A DNA stretch of 17,175 nt from assembly GCA_964512765.1 (NCBI GenBank), contig CAZEKF010000023.1, positions 1 through 17,175 on the forward strand, written 5' to 3'. The stretch comes from GW2011-AR15 sp964512765 (lineage in GTDB: Archaea; Nanobdellota; Nanobdellia; Woesearchaeales; GW2011-AR15). The translations under genes and the position numbers were made by a program. Under the pieces are notes generated by a model that was not told the origin of the DNA, did not search any database, and saw only the letters and a list, made by a program, of their open reading frames with translations. The first letter of the stretch is position 1. The number at the start of each line of letters is the position of its first letter. This document shows positions 5,837 to 12,888 of the stretch, piece after piece.

Positions 5837-6136
5837 ATGGCAGACAATAAAGTGCAGTCTAAAGGCGATAGAAAGCCAAAGGACAGCAAAGACGATTCAA
5901 AAGGTCAGGTTAATTTCACGTACGCGTATCCTGCAAGTGTTGAAGAAGTTATTGGTAGAACAGGCACGAGAGGTGGAGTTACTCAAGTAAGATGCAAAAT
6001 CTTGGATGGACGTGACCAGAACAAAATCATAAGAAGAAACGTGAGAGGTCCAGTACAAAAAGGAGACATTTTAATGTTAAGAGAAACTGAGATTGAAGCT
6101 CGGCCATTAACAAGAACAGGCAGAGGTCGTACATAA
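5837..6136 (+). CDS. rps28e: Ribosomal protein S28e with N-terminal extension
   Basis: The core from about residue 29 onward is typical S28e: an Ile-Gly-Arg-Thr-Gly segment, Val-Thr-Gln-Val-Arg, Arg-Asn-Val-Arg-Gly-Pro-Val, and Gly-Asp-Ile-Leu-Met-Leu-Arg-Glu-Thr-Glu. S28e sits in the small subunit near the mRNA exit channel. The protein is 99 residues, against about 70 usually. The extra length is mainly a Lys/Asp/Ser-rich N-terminal segment (~2-25), plus a short Arg-rich tail. There is no other in-frame ATG before the core, so the extension seems real. It starts 5 bases after the rpl7ae stop and ends 2 bases before rpl24e. Confidence 0.95.
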   Translation: MADNKVQSKGDRKPKDSKDDSKGQVNFTYAYPASVEEVIGRTGTRGGVTQVRCKILDGRDQNKIIRRNVRGPVQKGDILMLRETEIEARPLTRTGRGRT

Positions 6137-6138
6137 AA

Positions 6139-6330
6139 ATGGTAACTTGCAACTTTTGCGGTGAAGTTTTAAACCCAGGGACAGGGAAAATGTATGTTAA
6201 GAAAGACGGTAAAATATTTTATTTTTGTTCAAACAAGTGTGAGAAAAACACTTTGAAATTAAAACGTAAACCAAGAACAACTAAATGGACTAAAGAACAT
6301 GCTCAAGTTAAAAAGGGGTTGAAAAAATGA
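6139..6330 (+). CDS. rpl24e: Ribosomal protein L24e
   Basis: This 63-residue zinc-ribbon protein of the large subunit has its four zinc ligands in place: Cys4-x2-Cys7 near the N-terminus and Cys-x3-Cys in Phe-Cys-Ser-Asn-Lys-Cys. The family motif Gly-Thr-Gly-Lys-Met-Tyr-Val follows the first pair, and the C-terminal half is strongly basic. Length is normal for archaea. Its stop codon overlaps the ndk start by four bases (ATGA), indicating translational coupling. Confidence 0.95.
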   Translation: MVTCNFCGEVLNPGTGKMYVKKDGKIFYFCSNKCEKNTLKLKRKPRTTKWTKEHAQVKKGLKK

Positions 6331-6806
6331 TAGAAAGAACATTAGTATTATTGAAACCTGATACTGTACAACGTACTTTAGTAGGTAACGTCATAACTAG
6401 ATTTGAAAATGCAGGATTGAAGATGGTTGGCATGAAAATGGTGTGGGTAGACAAAAACTTTTCAAAAAAACATTACTCAGATCATGTTGACAAAAAGTTC
6501 TATAAAGGACTTGAAAAATTTATTACTGAAGGACCTGTTATTGCAATGGTTGTTGAAGGTATACATGCTGTATCCACTGTTAGGAAAATGGTTGGTAACA
6601 CAGAACCAAGGAATGCACAGCCTGGTACAATAAGAGGAGATTTTGCGCATCATTCATACGAGTACGCTGACAAGAAAGGTATCGGAATTAAGAACCTTAT
6701 CCATGCTAGTGACTCAGTGAAAAATGCAAAAAAAGAAATTAGTTTATGGTTCGATAAAAACGAGATTCATAGTTATAAAACAGTGCATGATAAACATGTG
6801 CTTTAA
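6327..6806 (+). CDS. ndk: Nucleoside diphosphate kinase
   Basis: This cytosolic enzyme transfers the gamma phosphate from NTPs to NDPs through a phospho-histidine. The 159-residue protein begins Ile-Glu-Arg-Thr-Leu-Val-Leu-Leu-Lys-Pro-Asp, typical of NDK. It contains Pro-Gly-Thr-Ile-Arg-Gly-Asp-Phe, and the active-site segment Asn-Leu-Ile-His-Ala-Ser-Asp-Ser with the catalytic His. The usual Gly after that His is Ala, a mild substitution. It overlaps rpl24e by four bases and ends 25 bases before EF-2, in line with the archaeal L7Ae-S28e-L24e-Ndk order. Confidence 0.95.
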   Translation: MIERTLVLLKPDTVQRTLVGNVITRFENAGLKMVGMKMVWVDKNFSKKHYSDHVDKKFYKGLEKFITEGPVIAMVVEGIHAVSTVRKMVGNTEPRNAQPGTIRGDFAHHSYEYADKKGIGIKNLIHASDSVKNAKKEISLWFDKNEIHSYKTVHDKHVL

Positions 6807-6817
6807 ATCAAATTAAT

Positions 6818-6823
6818 AGGTGA
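6818..6823 (+). promoter_or_regulatory. Shine-Dalgarno site of EF-2, deciding its start
   Basis: AGGTGA lies 8 bases before the ATG at 6832, the same motif and near-identical spacing as for rpl7ae. A GTG at 6820 is in frame but falls inside this site, so 6832 is the better start. Confidence 0.7.
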
Positions 6824-6831
6824 GTAAACAA

Positions 6832-9015
6832 ATGGCAAAGATGGTTGATAGAGTTAAATCGATTATGAATAAACCTAAAAATATTAGGAATATAGCAATA
6901 TGCGCGCATATTGATCACGGTAAAACAACATTTTCTGATAATTTATTAGCAGGTGCAGGTATGATGTCTGAAGACCTTGCTGGTAAAGCACAAGTATTAG
7001 ACTTTCACGAAGATGAACAAGAACGTGGTATAACAATTGATACAAGCGCAGTGTCAATGGTTCATACAGTTAAAGATGAAGAACATCTTATCAACCTTCT
7101 TGACACACCCGGCCATGTTGATTTTGGCGGTGACGTTACAAGAGCAATGCGAGCAGCAGACGGTTGTATTGTTTTAGTATGTGCAGTTGAAGGTATGATG
7201 CCGCAAACGGAAACTGTACTGAGACAAGCTCTAAAAGAAAGAGTTAAACCTATTTTAATGATTAACAAAGTTGACAGGTTAATCAAAGAATTACAGTTGA
7301 CACCTGATAAAATGCAGGAAAGATTCACTGGAATCATAACTGGAGTTAACAGGTTTATTGATAGTATTAGCCCTGAAGAGTTTAAAGGTAAATGGACAGT
7401 TAATGTGCAAACCGGTAGTGTATGTTTTGGAAGTGCGTTCCATAACTGGGCATTGTCAATGCCGTTCATGCAAAAAAATAATGTTAATTTTAACGATGTT
7501 ATTACTGCATATGAAAAAGGTGGGGAAGATGATATCAAAGAATTAAGAAAAAAGGCTCCAATCCACGAAGTTATTTTGAACGCGGTTGTTGAACATTTAC
7601 CAGATCCGTTAGTCGCACAAAAGTATAGAATACCTAAGATATGGCACGGTGATTTAGAATCTGAGTTTGGTAAGTCATTAATGTCATGCGATCCAAAAGG
7701 ACCTCTTGGTTTTATTATTACAAAGGTTGTTGTTGACCCATTAGCAGGAGAAATCTGCGCAGGCAGGTTATTCAGTGGTTCTATTAGTAAAGGTATGAAC
7801 GTTGAATTATTAGGTGCTAAACAAAGTCCAAGAATTCAGCAAGTATACATTTACAACGGTGCAAAACGTGAAGTTGTTGATAATGTACCGTGCGGTAACA
7901 TTATTGGGTTAGCAGGATTGAAAAATGGTTACGCAGGAGAAACCGTTGCTAGTGATCCTGAAGCTGATCCGTTTGAACAAATCAAGCACTTGTTTGAACC
8001 AGTTGTTACAAAAGCTGTTGAAGCAACAAAACCAAGTGATTTACCAAAGTTAATTGAAGTGTTGAAAAAAGTTGGTAAAGAAGATCCTTCCATAACCATT
8101 CAGATTAACGAAGAAACAGGCGAACATTTAATGTCAGGTATGGGAGAACTACACTTAGAAATTATTGAAAACAGAATCAAAACTGAGAAAGGTCTTGAAG
8201 TTAAAACAAGTTCACCTATTGTAGTGTATAGGGAAACTGTAACAAATGAAAGTAGAGAGTTTGAAGGTAAGTCACCTAACAAACACAACAAGTTTTATTT
8301 TACTGTTGAACCATTAGATCCGAAAATTAAGGAAGCAATCAAGTCTGGTGAATTACCTGAGATGAGAATTAAGAAAAAAATGCCGCAGTTATGGAAACAG
8401 TTACAAGAACTTGGTGTGGATGGTAAAGAAGCACGTAAAGTTAAAAATATTTTTAACGGTAACATGTTAGTTGATGACACACGTGGTCAGGTTCACATGG
8501 GTGAAGTTATTGAGTTAATCAACGACGTGTTTGAAGATGTTATGAGCGCAGGTCCAATATGTAGAGAACCTGTAATGGGTGTAAAAGTATATTTGAAAGA
8601 TATGACGTTACACGAAGATTCAATTCATAGGGGTCCTGCACAAGTATACCCCGCAATTAGAGAGTCTATAAGGCCTGCCATGTTAGATGGAAATGCTTTA
8701 TTGTTTGAACCTGTCCAAGTTATGCAGTTTGATACACCTACACATTTCATGGGTGAAATATCAAAACTATTATCTGCAAAAAGAGGCCAGATGTTAGACA
8801 TGACCAGCCAAGGTGAGTTTACAACTATCAAAGGAAAACTGCCTGTTGCTGAAACATTTGGGTTAAGCAATGATCTTAGAAGTGCAACTGAAGGAAGAGC
8901 AAGTTTTTCAGTGATTGACCAAACCTTTGAAAAATTGCCTAATGAACTTCAAATAAAAATCAAAAAACAAATTCGGTCAAGAAAAGGAATTGTCGAGGAA
9001 GAAAGTAGTGATTAA
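6832..9015 (+). CDS. fusA: Translation elongation factor EF-2
   Basis: This GTPase drives ribosomal translocation. The protein is 727 residues, the normal archaeal length. Motifs are Ala-His-Ile-Asp-His-Gly-Lys-Thr (25-32), Arg-Gly-Ile-Thr-Ile, Asp-Thr-Pro-Gly-His and Asn-Lys-Val-Asp. All later domains are present. The C-terminal loop Leu-His-Glu-Asp-Ser-Ile-His-Arg-Gly-Pro-Ala-Gln keeps the His that is converted to diphthamide in most archaea, so the modification is likely. The start is the ATG at 6832 rather than the GTG at 6820, because AGGTGA overlaps the latter and the ATG reading gives the usual N-terminus. It is probably co-transcribed with ndk; a weak TTTAAAT at 6802-6808 is an alternative promoter. 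Confidence 0.97.
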   Translation: MAKMVDRVKSIMNKPKNIRNIAICAHIDHGKTTFSDNLLAGAGMMSEDLAGKAQVLDFHEDEQERGITIDTSAVSMVHTVKDEEHLINLLDTPGHVDFGGDVTRAMRAADGCIVLVCAVEGMMPQTETVLRQALKERVKPILMINKVDRLIKELQLTPDKMQERFTGIITGVNRFIDSISPEEFKGKWTVNVQTGSVCFGSAFHNWALSMPFMQKNNVNFNDVITAYEKGGEDDIKELRKKAPIHEVILNAVVEHLPDPLVAQKYRIPKIWHGDLESEFGKSLMSCDPKGPLGFIITKVVVDPLAGEICAGRLFSGSISKGMNVELLGAKQSPRIQQVYIYNGAKREVVDNVPCGNIIGLAGLKNGYAGETVASDPEADPFEQIKHLFEPVVTKAVEATKPSDLPKLIEVLKKVGKEDPSITIQINEETGEHLMSGMGELHLEIIENRIKTEKGLEVKTSSPIVVYRETVTNESREFEGKSPNKHNKFYFTVEPLDPKIKEAIKSGELPEMRIKKKMPQLWKQLQELGVDGKEARKVKNIFNGNMLVDDTRGQVHMGEVIELINDVFEDVMSAGPICREPVMGVKVYLKDMTLHEDSIHRGPAQVYPAIRESIRPAMLDGNALLFEPVQVMQFDTPTHFMGEISKLLSAKRGQMLDMTSQGEFTTIKGKLPVAETFGLSNDLRSATEGRASFSVIDQTFEKLPNELQIKIKKQIRSRKGIVEEESSD

Positions 9016-9025
9016 AGAGAAATGC

Positions 9026-9033
9026 TTATAAAT
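9026..9033 (+). promoter_or_regulatory. TATA box of EF-1A
   Basis: TTATAAAT lies in the EF-2/EF-1A gap and predicts a start near 9056. That leaves a ~33-base leader with a strong ribosome site (AAGGAGG, 9073-9079) ten bases before the ATG. EF-1A can thus be expressed above the rest of the block. Confidence 0.6.
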
Positions 9034-9088
9034 GGTGAATATTTCCATTGAACAATATTTGACACTTAAATAAGGAGGAATAATAAAA

Positions 9089-10384
9089 ATGGCAAAAGAA
9101 AAAGAACATTTAAACTTGGTTGTTATTGGTCACATTGACCACGGTAAATCTACAACAGTTGGTAGATTAATGTTTGATTCTGGTAATTTAACAGATCAAC
9201 AGTTAAGAAAATTTAAAGAAATGGCTGAAGCTCACGGTAAAGGTGGTTGGGAGTTTGCATATGTCATGGATAACCTTAAAGAAGAACGTGAAAGAGGTAT
9301 CACAATTGACCTTGCACATAAGAAATTTTCAACTCCAAAATATGATTTTACAATGATTGATGCACCAGGTCACAGAGATTTTGTTAAAAATATGATCACT
9401 GGAGCATCACAAGCTGATTGTGGTTGTCTTGTAGTAGCTGCTAATGACGGTGTCATGGCACAAACTAAAGAACACGTTTTCTTAGCAAGAACATTAGGTG
9501 TTAACCAGTTAATGGTTATTGTTAATAAAATGGATATGATGAAATATGACCAAGCTAAGTTTGAAGAAGTCAAAAAAGCAACTGAAGATCTATTAAAAAC
9601 TGTTGGTTATAAACCTGAAGAAATTCAGTTTGTACCTACATCAGGATTAAAAGGCGATAATGTTGCTAAAAAATCAGAAAACATGCCTTGGTACACAGGT
9701 CCAACAATGATGGAAGCGCTTGATAGCTTTAAAGTTCCAGAAAAACCTGTTACTTTACCTTTAAGATTACCTGTCCAGGATGTTTATAACATCACAGGTA
9801 TTGGATTAGTCCCTGTTGGTAGAGTTGAAACAGGAATCATGAAGCCTAAAGATAAAATTGTAGCAGTACCTGGTAGAGAAGGTAAAGGTGTTGCTGGTGA
9901 ATGTAAAACAATAGAAATGCACCATGAACAATTGCCTAAAGCTGAACCAGGCGATAACGTTGGTTTCTCAGTAGGTGGTATGGGTAAAAAAGACCTAGCA
10001 AGAGGAGACGTTATTGGTCACCCAGACAATTGGCCGACTGTAGCTACAGAGTTCACAGCGCACATGGTTGTTTTAAACCATCCAACCGTTGTGACTGTTG
10101 GTTACACACCAGTGTTTCACATCCACACTGCACAGGTTGCATGTCAAATTACAGAAATTGTTAAAAGTTTAGATCCTAAAACTGGAGCTACTTTAAAAGA
10201 AAAACCTGATTTCCTAAAAAATGGAGATGCAGCAATTGTTAAGATTAAACCAACAACACCGTTGGTAATTGAAAAGCAAGAAAAAATACCTCAGTTGTCA
10301 AGGTTCGCTATCAGAGATAGTGGAACAACAGTCGCAGCTGGTATGTGTATTGACCTTGTTGAAAAAGATATGACTAAGAAATAA
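9089..10384 (+). CDS. tuf: Translation elongation factor EF-1 alpha (aEF1A)
   Basis: This GTPase delivers aminoacyl-tRNA to the ribosome. At 431 residues it has normal archaeal length. Motifs are Gly-His-Ile-Asp-His-Gly-Lys-Ser-Thr (14-22), Glu-Arg-Gly-Ile-Thr-Ile, Asp-Ala-Pro-Gly-His-Arg-Asp-Phe and Asn-Lys-Met-Asp. Domains 2 and 3 are complete, with the conserved Gly-Arg-Val-Glu-Thr-Gly and the C-terminal Arg-Phe-Ala-Ile-Arg-Asp. It has its own TATA box and GGAGG site. Its stop codon lies inside the outer stem of a long hairpin that separates it from rps10. The order EF-2, EF-1A, S10 is the usual archaeal str-type order. Confidence 0.97.
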   Translation: MAKEKEHLNLVVIGHIDHGKSTTVGRLMFDSGNLTDQQLRKFKEMAEAHGKGGWEFAYVMDNLKEERERGITIDLAHKKFSTPKYDFTMIDAPGHRDFVKNMITGASQADCGCLVVAANDGVMAQTKEHVFLARTLGVNQLMVIVNKMDMMKYDQAKFEEVKKATEDLLKTVGYKPEEIQFVPTSGLKGDNVAKKSENMPWYTGPTMMEALDSFKVPEKPVTLPLRLPVQDVYNITGIGLVPVGRVETGIMKPKDKIVAVPGREGKGVAGECKTIEMHHEQLPKAEPGDNVGFSVGGMGKKDLARGDVIGHPDNWPTVATEFTAHMVVLNHPTVVTVGYTPVFHIHTAQVACQITEIVKSLDPKTGATLKEKPDFLKNGDAAIVKIKPTTPLVIEKQEKIPQLSRFAIRDSGTTVAAGMCIDLVEKDMTKK

Positions 10385-10433
10385 TTTTTAGGATTGCATA
10401 TATCATATATATGCATGATAACCTAAAAATTAT
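10381..10433 (+). promoter_or_regulatory. 53-base two-stage hairpin between EF-1A and rps10
   Basis: The outer stem pairs 10381-10392 (ATAATTTTTAGG) perfectly with 10422-10433 over 12 bp and includes the EF-1A stop codon. The inner stem pairs TGCATATAT (10395-10403) with ATATATGCA (10407-10415), with a CAT loop. An asymmetric internal loop separates them (2 versus 6 bases). It could be a processing or attenuation hairpin. In DNA, the inner AT palindrome lies ~40 bases before the rps10 ATG and could also serve as a TATA region. Confidence 0.7.
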
Positions 10434-10449
10434 CATGTGGTAAATAACA

Positions 10450-10761
10450 ATGCAGAAAGCACGGATTAAACTAGCGAGCATGGAAATTGACAAGATCAAC
10501 ATGGTCTGTCAAAGTATCAAAGAGATCGCAGAAAAAACAGGAGTGGAAATGAGAGGACCAATACCTCTACCCACAAAGAAATTAAGAGTAACTACTCGTA
10601 AGAGTCCAGACGGTGAAGGTACAGAGACTTGGGAACGGTACGAGATGAGGATACATAAACGGTTGATTGATCTAGGCATTGACGAACGTGCGCTTAGGCT
10701 TGTTATGAGAGTTCATATCCCAGATGGTCTCAGCATTGAAATAGAAATGATTGATGTTTAA
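10450..10761 (+). CDS. rps10: Ribosomal protein S10
   Basis: This 103-residue small-subunit head protein matches archaeal S10 in length and sequence. It has Lys-Ala-Arg-Ile-Lys-Leu-Ala-Ser near the start, the Gly-Pro-Ile-Pro-Leu-Pro-Thr loop at ~36-42, and Tyr-Glu-Met-Arg-Ile-His-Lys-Arg-Leu-Ile-Asp, and it ends in Val-Arg-Pro-like Ile-Glu-Met-Ile-Asp-Val. It is last in the translation block, 65 bases after EF-1A, with only a weak ribosome site (GTGG at 10437-10440) directly downstream of the long hairpin. A T-rich tract follows the gene. Confidence 0.95.
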   Translation: MQKARIKLASMEIDKINMVCQSIKEIAEKTGVEMRGPIPLPTKKLRVTTRKSPDGEGTETWERYEMRIHKRLIDLGIDERALRLVMRVHIPDGLSIEIEMIDV

Positions 10762-10766
10762 AACCA

Positions 10767-10783
10767 TTATTTTTTCTTATTAT
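10767..10783 (+). terminator. T-rich tract after rps10
   Basis: A run of T-rich sequence starts about 6 bases after the rps10 stop, in the 66-base gap before the convergent SPFH gene. Archaeal termination commonly uses such T tracts without a hairpin. The opposite strand of the same gap is also T-rich, so it may serve both genes. Confidence 0.4.
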
Positions 10784-10827
10784 TAGCATTAAAAACATAG
10801 AATTAAAAAAATAAATTAAAAATAAAA

Positions 10828-11694
10828 TTATTTCTTCCCAACTTTAACAGGAGTTACGCCTGCTAACTCGCCAATGACATTAACAAGTTCAGTTTTAGAA
10901 GGTACGACAATTTTTGCATTTCTACCTAAAGATTTCTCAACAGTTTCTAATTTCTTTAGTATCTGAGCATTACCTTTGAAATATTTACTAGCTGCTTCAT
11001 TAACAAGCTTAATTGCTTGAGCTTCACCTTCAGCCATTAAGATTTTACCTTGTCTGACACCTTCAGCTTTTTTAATCTCTGCTCTTCGTTCACCATCAGC
11101 TTTAGTTTCTGTTGCTGTTGCTAAATCAATAGCTGCAATTTTTTCGTTCTCTGCTTTAACAACATTATTCATTGCTACCTGTACATCTGCTGGCGGTGTT
11201 ATTTCCTGAATCTCAACTCTTAATATATCAATACCCCAACCTTCTTTTTCTTCGTCAGGCCGTTCAATCTGCGAACTCATTTCTTTTTCAACGTAATGGT
11301 TAATGTTATCCCTACGTTCGTTAGCGTCTGACAGGTTCATTTTACCTACAACTGCTCTTAATGTAGTTCTAGCAAGTGAAACAACAGAATTACTAAAGTT
11401 GTTAACATTATACAATGCTTTTCTTGCGTTTCTAACCCTGTAATATACTACAGCGTCAACGTGCGCGTTTAATTTGTCTTTTGTAATGACTTCCTGAGGC
11501 GGAATATCAACCCTAACTTCAGTTACATTTACAGTGTGCATCCTATCAAGTATCGGAATAATCCAGTGAAAACCTTGGCCAGCTGTTTTCTTATACTTAC
11601 CAAGCCTTTCAACAACTCCTACTTCTGTAGGTCTTACTATTCTAATACCAACAAAGAAAAATACTCCTCCTCCAATAACCCATGGCATTACCAT
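10828..11694 (-). CDS. Stomatin/prohibitin-like SPFH domain protein
   Basis: The 288-residue protein has one N-terminal membrane segment (~4-20), then an SPFH/Band 7 domain (~22-180) starting Arg-Pro-Thr-Glu-Val-Gly-Val-Val-Glu-Arg-Leu-Gly-Lys-Tyr. A long Ala/Glu/Lys coiled coil follows (~180-245), with repeated Ala-Glu-Gly units that drive oligomerisation. It most resembles the slipin/stomatin branch, which scaffolds membrane microdomains. Archaeal stomatins are often next to an NfeD-like gene or the protease that cleaves them; none is seen here. The start has a strong ribosome site (GGGAGGTTGA on the minus strand, 11701-11710); a second ATG two codons later is possible. Confidence 0.9.
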   Translation of the reverse strand: MVMPWVIGGGVFFFVGIRIVRPTEVGVVERLGKYKKTAGQGFHWIIPILDRMHTVNVTEVRVDIPPQEVITKDKLNAHVDAVVYYRVRNARKALYNVNNFSNSVVSLARTTLRAVVGKMNLSDANERRDNINHYVEKEMSSQIERPDEEKEGWGIDILRVEIQEITPPADVQVAMNNVVKAENEKIAAIDLATATETKADGERRAEIKKAEGVRQGKILMAEGEAQAIKLVNEAASKYFKGNAQILKKLETVEKSLGRNAKIVVPSKTELVNVIGELAGVTPVKVGKK

Positions 11695-11743
11695 TTTTAA
11701 TCAACCTCCCTTTAATATATTTCAATACATGGCATAAAGATTT

Positions 11744-11755
11744 CATTAATAAATC
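11744..11755 (-). promoter_or_regulatory. Likely TATA box of the SPFH gene
   Basis: GATTTATTAATG on the minus strand predicts a start near 11724 and a ~30-base leader carrying the ribosome site. A closer TATA-like string at 11711-11721 would remove that site from the mRNA, so I prefer this one. It lies back-to-back with the promoter of the phosphatase gene. Confidence 0.45.
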
Positions 11756-11761
11756 TTGCTA

Positions 11762-11772
11762 AATTTAATAAA
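11762..11772 (+). promoter_or_regulatory. TATA box of the phosphatase/HD gene
   Basis: An AATTTAATAAA string is centred ~27 bases before the ATG at 11795, giving a leaderless start. It supports 11795 over the upstream in-frame ATG at 11756, which would lie before the TATA box. Confidence 0.55.
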
Positions 11773-11794
11773 TAACTTAGGTTTACATACACAA

Positions 11795-12888
11795 ATGAAA
11801 CTCTTAATTACAAGACATGGCGAAACAAAAGAGAATGTTAAAGGCATTGTACAAGGACATTTACATGGAAATCTAACAGAAAAGGGCATCCATCAGGCAG
11901 AAAAACTTGCTTTAAGGTTAAAAAATGAAAAGATTGATCATATTTATTCAAGTGATTTAAGAAGAGCTGCTGATACAGCTAAACTCATTGCAAAATATCA
12001 TCCAGATACACCTTTAGAATTTGTTAAAGAATTACGTGAAAAAACCAAGGTAGTTTTCAAGGGAAAGTTGGTAAAGAATTAGATTGGAACAATCCACCAG
12101 AAGATATGGAAAAATACGAAGAGTTACAAATAAGAGCAAAGTCATTTCTAGATAAAGTGTATGATAAACATCCGAATGATACTATTTTGTTTGTATGTCA
12201 TGGTTGGATCAAGAAAGTGTTTGTAAATATAATTAAAAAGGGTTCTGTTAGTGAAATAAAGAATATAGAAACACCAAAGAACACTTCTGTTAGTATATTT
12301 AATATAAAAGAAGATAAGAACCATAATATTCAGTTATTGAATTGTGTTAAACATTTATACCCTTCAATAGAAGATTGTATTAAATGGTATAAGGAACTTG
12401 GTACACCTGATAATATTATTGATCACGTTACAATGGTTAATAAAATTGCTGTTTTCATAGCCACAGAACTATATAAAAATGGTGTAAAACTTAATTTAGA
12501 ATTAGTTGACAAAGCTTCTTTAGTGCATGATCTAGACAAATGGTTGTGCATTAATGATAAAACAGTTAGGCATGGTTACAAAACTGAAGAAATTTTAACA
12601 AAAAAAGGTTACCCTGAACTTGGCTATTATGCAAGGCAACATAGAGGAGATTTGATTGTTAAAGGTTATAAATCATGGGAAGAAAAAGTTATTGCATACG
12701 CTGATAAAAGAACTCAAGATGATACAGTTGTTTCACTAAAGAAAAGGTTTGAATATATAAATGGAGCTTACCCACCAAAATGTACAAAAAAAAGAGAAGA
12801 ACAAATTAAATTATCGTTTGAACTTGAAAAGGAAATCTTTTCTAAACTTGACTTAGGTCCGGAAGAATTAAAAAATAAAATTAAATAA
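11795..12888 (+). CDS. Histidine phosphatase / HD-domain fusion, interrupted by one frameshift
   Basis: The first frame (11795-12082) begins with a Thr-Arg-His-Gly-Glu-Thr active-site motif (phospho-His at residue 8) and ends early. The second frame continues the same protein from about 12046 to 12888. Moving by one base at the A6 run 12039-12044 turns Glu-Lys-Thr-Lys-Val-Val-Phe into Glu-Lys-Asn-Gln-Gly-Ser-Phe-Gln-Gly-Lys, the expected family sequence. The second catalytic His lies in Val-Cys-His-Gly-Trp. After the phosphatase domain (~190 residues) comes an HD phosphohydrolase domain with Asp-His-Val, His-Asp-Leu-Asp-Lys, Gln-His-Arg and Ala-Asp-Lys, the full H...HD...D set. The restored product would be ~364 residues. 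Substrates are unknown; small phosphate esters or nucleotides are typical. Sequencing error, recent mutation or slippage could each explain the shift. Confidence 0.8.

Noticed and set aside
7062..7538. Minus-strand frame within EF-2
   Set aside because: Antisense to a highly conserved domain of EF-2, with no promoter or ribosome site.
12036..12046. Classic programmed -1 frameshift heptamer
   Set aside because: AAAAAAC is present, but the zero frame is GAA AAA ACC, so the standard X-XXY-YYZ register is not met. An indel in the A run is simpler, though slippage cannot be excluded.
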